64,000 nt of DNA, taken from positions 13,531,001 through 13,595,000 of the forward strand of contig NC_087093.1 of NCBI RefSeq assembly GCF_963855985.1, written 5' to 3'. A model generated the notes under the pieces. It did not search any database, was not told the DNA's origin, and was given only the letters and a program-made list of their open reading frames with translations. This DNA is from Ostrinia nubilalis (Eukaryota > Arthropoda > Insecta > Lepidoptera > Crambidae). The translations under genes and the position numbers were made by a program. Below, one piece after another: positions 57,180-64,000 of the stretch (within the stretch, counting starts at the first letter, position 1; each line of letters begins with the position of its first letter).

Positions 57180-58491
57180 ATGGAAACTGCATGCCTGCGT
57201 ATTAAATTCACGCCACTCTTACAAAATCTTCAAAAAGAGGATTCCAAACATTGCCTGGAAATAGTTCCAGAGATAACCTGCATACAGAATCTAGACAAAA
57301 TACAATGGAGGAAAGAGGAAAACTCTATCGAGTACACTATACCTATGACGTACAAAATTATATTGAGAAAAAAACATGTAATTAAAGATAAGATAAATGA
57401 GATAGAAACGTTAGATAAGACGTATCATTCGTGCGTAGATTTGCTGCTTCCATCGTCAGATACAAACATAATGGGACTGGGATCAGGGGACATCAGCAGA
57501 ATAGTCAGCGACACCTTCGTGCTCAGCAAGGTCACCACAGACGTCGAGAAGTGCAGCATTCTATTCATGGAACCCAATGCTGACAGCAGAAATGAACAAT
57601 CGATCGAATTAATAACGACTCAAGTACAAACCGATAGCAATAATGAACACTTTTTTACTGACGAATTAGGAAACAATGGAAGAATTAAAAGGACAAATTA
57701 TAAATCGCGAGACACGATTACAACTCAAACCTCACCAGAAGGTAAAAGTAGCATATTTCCTATTATGCCTATAATTACTTGAAATTAGCTATTTCCTGCT
57801 TTATTTTTAATTTTGTAAATTTTATTTTTCAGTAGTTCAAAGTGAATCTCATGTTGTTCAGGTTGCAAACGCCGACATTTTAGACTATGATAAAAAGTCA
57901 ATAGATAAAAATACAAATACAGAATCAGCAAGTAATGTTGAAGACAAAAGGTCGTCTGGGAATTTCGGAAAAGCGTTTACGATCTATAACAAACTAGAGA
58001 CGAGACGAAATCTAAGTCTAACTCCGATATGCTCTATCAATACCGAGGACAATGAAGCAGAACCAGTGAAACGAATTTCTTCCAACACGATTGTCTACCT
58101 TAGATACGAAACCCAGAAAGAATTTGCATGTGCTGAGATCAGAGGCAACTCAGTTAAAAGTGACGATTTGTACTTCAGTTTGTACACAAGGAATCACAAT
58201 AACTTCTGCAAGACATTTAAACAGTACGACTGCGTCACCAGCCACAGAGTACTTCCAGAAGTGAGAGTGGCAAATTTTGTGCAGATCATGGAAAACGAAA
58301 TCATGCCCTTAAAACTTATGCTAAGTGATATTATAAGTAAATGCTCGTCTCTTGGTGTCAGTTGGAGTAAATCTCAACAAAAACCCTTAATAAATAATGA
58401 AGTCAACAGTGAAAAACAAATAAGTGGATGTAAAACAAAGAAACAAGCTAACTCTAACCGTGTTGTTTATTCAATTGTGTTTGATGGATAA
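57180..58491 (+). CDS. Unrecognised two-exon gene A
   Basis: Exons 57180-57741 and 57833-58491 join as GAAG|GTAAAA...TTTTTCAG|TAGTTC in phase 1, giving 406 residues. The ATG at 57180 (CCAAAATGG) is chosen because a strong acceptor (TTTATTTTTTTCAG, ending 57135) sits just upstream, which makes the further-upstream ATG at 57042 intronic; an upstream noncoding exon is implied. The protein is rich in Lys, Asn, Ser and Ile, with no signal peptide, membrane segment or domain I recognise. A C-terminal stretch (VRVANFVQIMENEIMPLKLM) looks like a folded helix. AATAAA at 58501 gives a 3' UTR of only a few tens of bases. Likely a fast-evolving insect gene. Confidence 0.75.
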
Positions 58492-59136
58492 GAATGTTTA
58501 AATAAATTAAGTCCTGGCAGTATTTCTTGTTTTTTTAAGCATTTGACGCTAGAAAAACATTTAATTTCATCACCCAATTAACCAAAAAAGTATTTAACAG
58601 TATTCTCGTTACGTCGTTTCGACGTCTTGTGGCCTTACTATAGATTCACGTCACAGCTTCCCACGATAGCACGATATATGATTACCTACACCATACACGG
58701 TGTGAACACACACGTGTTTTAGCGGCACTAATTAGTTCATCATAGAGTGCGTAACTAAATTTTGCCACCACCACGCACGTGTCATTTAACTCAAAAATAG
58801 CCTCTATAACTTATTCTTTATAGTTTGCTTTCTTTCTCATAATTTAGGTACAAGTAGGTATGTTTGTAACTGCTAACGAGTTGATAGAGTTCAGGCATAG
58901 TATAAAAATCATACGTACATAAATACAAATCTTAGGTAGGGACAGCGCGTACGGGGACAACGGTAATAAAGATTTTGTTTTCTCTTTTCCCATAATAATA
59001 ACTACTACTATTTGGTAGGAAGATATTATGTTATAGTTAGGTATTAAAAAAACCACTGATGAAGCAGCAGTGCGAACCCCACATAAAGATAAATTGTAAT
59101 AATTTGATTTTTGTCGCTTAACTTAATTCTAGAATA
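58492..59136. promoter_or_regulatory. Short intergenic region between genes A and B
   Basis: 645 bp, AT-rich, containing the gene A polyadenylation signal (58501) and presumably the gene B promoter. No specific element is seen. Confidence 0.4.
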
Positions 59137-62100
59137 ATGGGCAATGAATCCGTGGTAGATCAGATAGTGAACAACCTATCGTTTGAAGTGGAAGCAGTGC
59201 CTCAGGACGATGACAAATTGGCTAGTACTTCGAACACAACACCTCTAAATGTAAAGATAAGGGTACGAAAGAAGAATGAAAGTGGGATACAGCATGGCGT
59301 GCTATCAGTGCCCAAGTTTGGACGCCCTGACGCGCAGCCAGAGAGAATTCGACTTATCAGCAGTGACCAGACTATTATGTCCTTCAATATGTCTATGGAA
59401 GCCGATTTAGTGAAGAAACCCAAAAGGAAACCTCGCAAATCGTTGTTCGGTAAGTGGTGTCATGAATACGCTAGTCCCTAGATTTATCATTCAACACAAA
59501 CAAGAAATACTTATATCAAAATAATAAATACAAGAACAACATTAAAACACGCTCTAATCAAAAATTACTCATTACAGCTCGTTGCTTAGGAACTCAGTAT
59601 GATGATGATGAAATGCCCTACGCACCAAGTACTGCATACAACGCTAAAGTATCTGACGCAAATACTACAAGCAAGTCTGACGGCGTCATAAGGCAAAACT
59701 TCACTCTTTCTAAAACTAATTACGATAATGCTGTTGATCTACAAATACATACAAAGAAACATGGCATACTTGGGAAGTGTAAACCAGGTAAAATTGCTCA
59801 AAAGTAAAAAATGTCTCTTGTAATTTAGTCTTCATTAATCACGTCGTATATAACATTTTCAGGAGGTTGCCTAGATCCACCTTTTGGCGAAGAAAAATAC
59901 TCGTATGAACCTACACAAAAAATACAACTAAAAAAAATGCCCGGTATTACTGAGGATAAGGTTGAGAAACCTAAGAAAATCAAAGTATCTAAAATGGTTG
60001 CTGACCAAAGAAACATAAATGTCTCAAATGAACTTAGTAAGGAGAGTATTGGAAATAAAACGAAAACAAAATCTCAAGATGAATCGGATAGTATTTTAAG
60101 TCTTTATAACAACTCTCTAGAGGGTTCTTTAGACTCAAAATACTCTGACTCAGTCATAACTTATCCTCCACTTACGAACACTAATAGTAATGAAAAGAGT
60201 TTAAGAAACAGAATAAGCAATGAAGAAAAGCCTAGAAAATCATTTGATGATAGCATAGAAGCTTTCTTCAGTTCAAAAACTAGTCGGTTAAATGAAATAA
60301 GCAGCAATGATGCTGACGATGGGAAAAAAGAAAAAGCTAAAGTTATCGTACCGGTACCTATACCGATACCTTTAGAACATCATTTTGTTAAAGAATCTGA
60401 AAAAACGCAAATCTCAACACAAAACTTTCCAGATTCTGTAACCAAAAAGGGCACACTAGTGGAATCAGATTTAACTGTAATGGAAGAAGTTAGTGAAATG
60501 TTGGACACAAACGATGCCAAATATAATTATTCACAAGAACACCCGCCTTACACTGACAATATTGTTGCACCACAAAAGAATAATGAAGAACTCAATGCTC
60601 AATTGAATGTTACAACAGCTGATCCAACAGTTAAATCTCAAATAGAAACGTCTGGCATTCAAACACGTCCAGTTGATTTAATTAAGCCAAAAATAGTTGA
60701 TACCCCCGAAGACAAATATGATATATCATCATACCATGAAAAGCATGATGAAGTTGATTCATATGATGATGATCAGTCAACAGTAAAAAAATCAAGAACT
60801 TTACCCAATGAAATGCCAATTCCTGTGCAAGAAAAAGGCCAAACTAAAGAACACAAAGTGGCGACACCTCTTTCACCTGTACAAGATACTCAATCTTCAG
60901 GAAAATATTCAAGAACTCTTCATGATGAAATACCGATTTCAGTGGTAAAAAAAGAACAAACTAAAGAAAACAAAATTGAATCACCTCCTTCACCTGTAGA
61001 AAATGACCAATCTTTAGAAAAAACATCAAGACCTCTACATAATGAGATGCCAATGTCAGTGCAAGGAAAAGAACATGAATTAGGAGAATCACTTAACTTG
61101 ATATCAGATTTAGATGCACAAGCTCAACAAAATCTTCAACAGAATCGGGACCTTATCTCTAGCGCCAGAGGAAGTATGCAAGACGGTCGCAATTTTACAA
61201 TTGGTCATACTATTAAGCCTTATGATCAAAACGATTATAAACGATCGAACGCTGATCCCGTCATGGTTTCAGATTATAATGATAAAATGCTGAAACAAAA
61301 TAGTGCAGATGAATTTGATGAATTGGCATTTCCCGAAAAACTTATTAAAGGTATCACTTTATCGGAAACCGATATAAAATCAACAAAACAAAATGAGCAA
61401 CTGAAAGAAACAATAAAACCCCAATCTCCAGTAGGTGAGGTTACACCAAATCGTCAAAATGAAACGTTGAACCCTTTCTCTAACACCGGAAGAAGTATGC
61501 TAGATGGTCGTAATTTTGAACAGTCGGGTGATGATCACATCATAGCTTCAGATTATGATTTCAATGATAAAATGCAAGACGACAATGGTTTAGATGAATA
61601 TAAATTGACATTTTCCGAAAAAAACTCACTAGATAAAGGTATCATCCAATTGGAAACCGAAACAAAAGCTAGTAAACAAAATGAACAAATGAAAGGTACA
61701 ATTGAATCCCAATCTCCAGTTGATGAGGTTACACGTAGTCGTCAAAATGAGCCACGAGAGCATGAGAACATTCAAGAAAATCGAGACGTAATTTCTAGCA
61801 CCGAAGGAAGTATGGTGGACGCTAGGAATTTTGTAACTGGTCATACTGCTAAGCCCCATGATCAGAACGATAATATCAGTAAACAGTCGGCAGATGATCA
61901 CGCCAGGAGTTCAGATTATGATATCAATGATAATGAACCGCCCGAAAATAGGTTAGATAGTAAATTGCCATTTCCCGGAAACGAATTACTTAATAAAGGA
62001 ATAACCCAATCAGAAAGTGAAAGGACATCTAACATAATCCCTTCTGCTAAAGCTGTAAATGCTAGCAGTAAAGATTTTTCAGAAACTGATCAATATTTCA

Positions 62101-63845
62101 TGGAAAATATGGATGTGGATGATACAGAACAAGATACAAAGAAGCCAGATTTAAATAAAGACTATGTAAACAATGAAAGTAATGATATCTTTTTACAAGA
62201 AAATAGTTCAAGTACTGATAAAAAAATATCGCAAAGTAATAAAAATCTATTACACAATGTAATAAGCAATGATGATGATGATAATTACGACGATACAGAA
62301 CCAAGGAAATACAACACAATTTTTGAATCTTCCAAAGAAGATAATGACTTTAGTGCACTAACAGATCCACGTCATAACGGACTTGTTGATAGAATACCAG
62401 CTAATAATCTTCAAAACCTTGATACTGCATTACATTCGTCACAAATGGAACAGTTAAACATTTCTAATAGCAATGATGGCCTCGAGAATCATAAGGGTTT
62501 GGTCCCTAATTTTCCTGATAACGAAGATAATTCCGACAAAGATATTGCAAATAAAATGTTAGATGAAATAAATATATCTGAGATGCTTACAAATAGTTCT
62601 GAATTTATGGAACCTATAACGCGATCATCGCTAGATGAACAAAAGATTGAGAATAGCAAATCTATTATCGAAAGTCAATTAGTAAAATCAGAGCGAAGTA
62701 GTATTAATTACCCAAACTCACTAAAATACAAATTCAAGACTAAATCAGATATGTCTAGATCTAATTATAGTGCACAAAAGAAGTCACCACAGGTAGTTTC
62801 CAAAAGCTCCTTAAAGAAAAACTCTATATCTTTAGACATGGCATTCCAATCGTACGTGAATGAAAAAAAAGAAAGAATTTTCAAAAGTCTCGATTCATCG
62901 GTAGAAGCTGTAAGATACCCTAATGATTCAGTAACGGTCTTACAATCTCCCTTGAGTGAGGACTTTGAGATTCGAATACCAATAGATTTGGAGAATGACA
63001 TGACAATACAAATTCATCGAACCAAAAGTCCTACGCAACGTGTGCAGATCCTAAAACAAGAACCTTTCGTTTCAGAAGTTTCATTTCCCACATTAAAAGG
63101 AAAGCATGGTTAGTACAATAAGTATAAAAATACTTTGTCAATTGCCTCAATAACATCGTACGTCAATTCGATAACGTTACATACTTATACTTACCGTTAG
63201 GCCCAGAACAGACGGTGAAACGCAACTGCAACGAAACTGCAACTTCTAGTTACTTTTGAGTTGCATCTAAGTTTCTGCCATAGCGTCCGTTGAGAAACCA
63301 CACATGACGCGACCAGTTTGACCAGTTCAAATTAGATGCAATTCAAAAGTAACTAGCAGTTGCAGTTGCGTTTCACCGTCTGTTCTGGGCCTTAGGTTCG
63401 GGCATGACGAAGTGATTACAATATCGAGTTTAAATTATTGTTACAAGTACTATCACATGTTTCAGATTTATCAGATTTCTCCAAAACAAAATGCGAAAGT
63501 CACTCAAAAAGGTGGAATGGAAAATTCACTGGCAACGAAATTTCAAATGTTTTGGACTCCGTGTATGAACAAGAATTATTGCCGTTGCAAAAAACAATCA
63601 AAAACATGAAGAAAGAAGTTGATTTCCTGATCAGTCAACAATCAACACTCGTCGATAAATTAATAAGTTCTAAAAGGACAAAACCCTTTCGATTGCTCAA
63701 GGTCAATTCAAGATGTGTATGTTGTAGACCGAGGGTACCAAAAGTGGTTGATCTGCAAAGGGTATTTTGGTCTGGACAAAAATTTGGGGTCCGTGGATGT
63801 AAGCGGGGAGGTCCCACGATAGCGACATGGGAACAGTCACAATAA
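59137..63845 (+). CDS. Unrecognised gene B: large, low-complexity acidic repeat protein
   Basis: Exons 59137-59449, 59578-59787, 59863-63108 and 63466-63845, all phase-1 joins, give 1,382 residues. The start MGNESVVDQIVNNLSFEVEA has a fair context (AATAATGG). Exon 3 is a single 3.2 kb coding exon rich in Asp, Glu, Asn, Ser and Lys, predicted by eye to be disordered. It contains three 39-residue repeats (SRTLPNEMPIPVQ type, residues about 484-600) and three repeats of about 106 residues (GSMQDGRNF type, residues about 610-930). A basic patch (KKPKRKPRKSLF) ends exon 1. The C-terminal exon looks helical (YEQELLPLQKTIKNMKKEVD). No known domain. The stop (63843-63845) lies inside AATAAA, so the true 3' end may differ. 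Confidence 0.75.
63200..63391. mobile_element. PIF/Harbinger-like MITE, copy C
   Basis: Same family as 1221-1423 and 3196-3388, flanked by TTA at 63197-63199 and 63392-63394, in the last intron of gene B. Confidence 0.85.
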
Positions 63846-64000
63846 AGCAAAGAGACAGTCCCCGATGTAGATCACTGGGTTCTAATGCCCAGAACAAATT
63901 ATCAAAGCGAATCGTTCGAGACAAAAAAATGTTTGGCACTTCTGAATACTTCTGATTTAGTAATCAATTATTTTGAAAAATCATTATTACGGCTTTCCAT

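Overview
The window is animal nuclear DNA from a lepidopteran insect (a moth or butterfly). The evidence is short GT-AG exons separated by AT-rich introns, together with mobile-element families typical of Lepidoptera. These include RTE-type LINE 3' ends that read ...[10 protein letters not shown](C)G followed by (ATG)n, terminal-inverted-repeat MITEs beginning TACAGGGTG, and the AGGGTTCCGTAGCC repeat. No species can be named from sequence alone.

Layout. (1) 1-19.3 kb, + strand: the 3' two thirds of a prosaposin gene (14 coding exons, left edge cut). It encodes a precursor of at least six complete saposin-B domains that would be cleaved into lysosomal sphingolipid-hydrolase activators. Its introns hold many transposons, an eight-copy array copied from exon 3, and tandem copies of exons 6 and 12. 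(2) 19.5-30.1 kb, - strand: a complete four-exon NME5 gene (nucleoside diphosphate kinase-like domain plus Dpy-30 motif, a ciliary/flagellar radial-spoke type protein). It has a 7.3 kb transposon-filled first intron and decayed copies of its last exon downstream. (3) 31.6-47.1 kb, + strand, divergent from NME5: an 11-exon ZAD and C2H2 zinc-finger transcription factor with three polyglutamine tracts in separate exons. It is followed by about 6 kb of AT-rich DNA that may be a long 3' UTR. (4) 57.1-58.5 kb and (5) 59.1-63.8 kb, + strand: two unrecognised genes. The second encodes a protein of about 1,380 residues that is mostly low-complexity, acidic and internally repeated.

The most unusual feature is a recurring event. 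In three neighbouring genes the 3' part of an exon, usually with its 5' splice site and adjoining intron, has been amplified in tandem: prosaposin exon 3 (eight units of about 176 bp), prosaposin exon 6 (three extra copies), ZAD-gene exon 2 (seven extra units of about 120 bp) and the last exon of NME5. In the prosaposin exon-3 array every unit carries a perfect heat-shock element, a palindromic CRE (TGACGTCA) and a CACGTG E-box. That makes it a candidate repeat-born intronic enhancer in a lysosomal gene. The exon copies in NME5 and prosaposin exon 6 differ from the originals only at synonymous sites. This suggests either use as alternative exons or two haplotypes assembled in tandem.

Gene models were built by hand from splice consensus, reading-phase continuity and domain recognition. 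Splice choices, starts and UTR ends are inferences.
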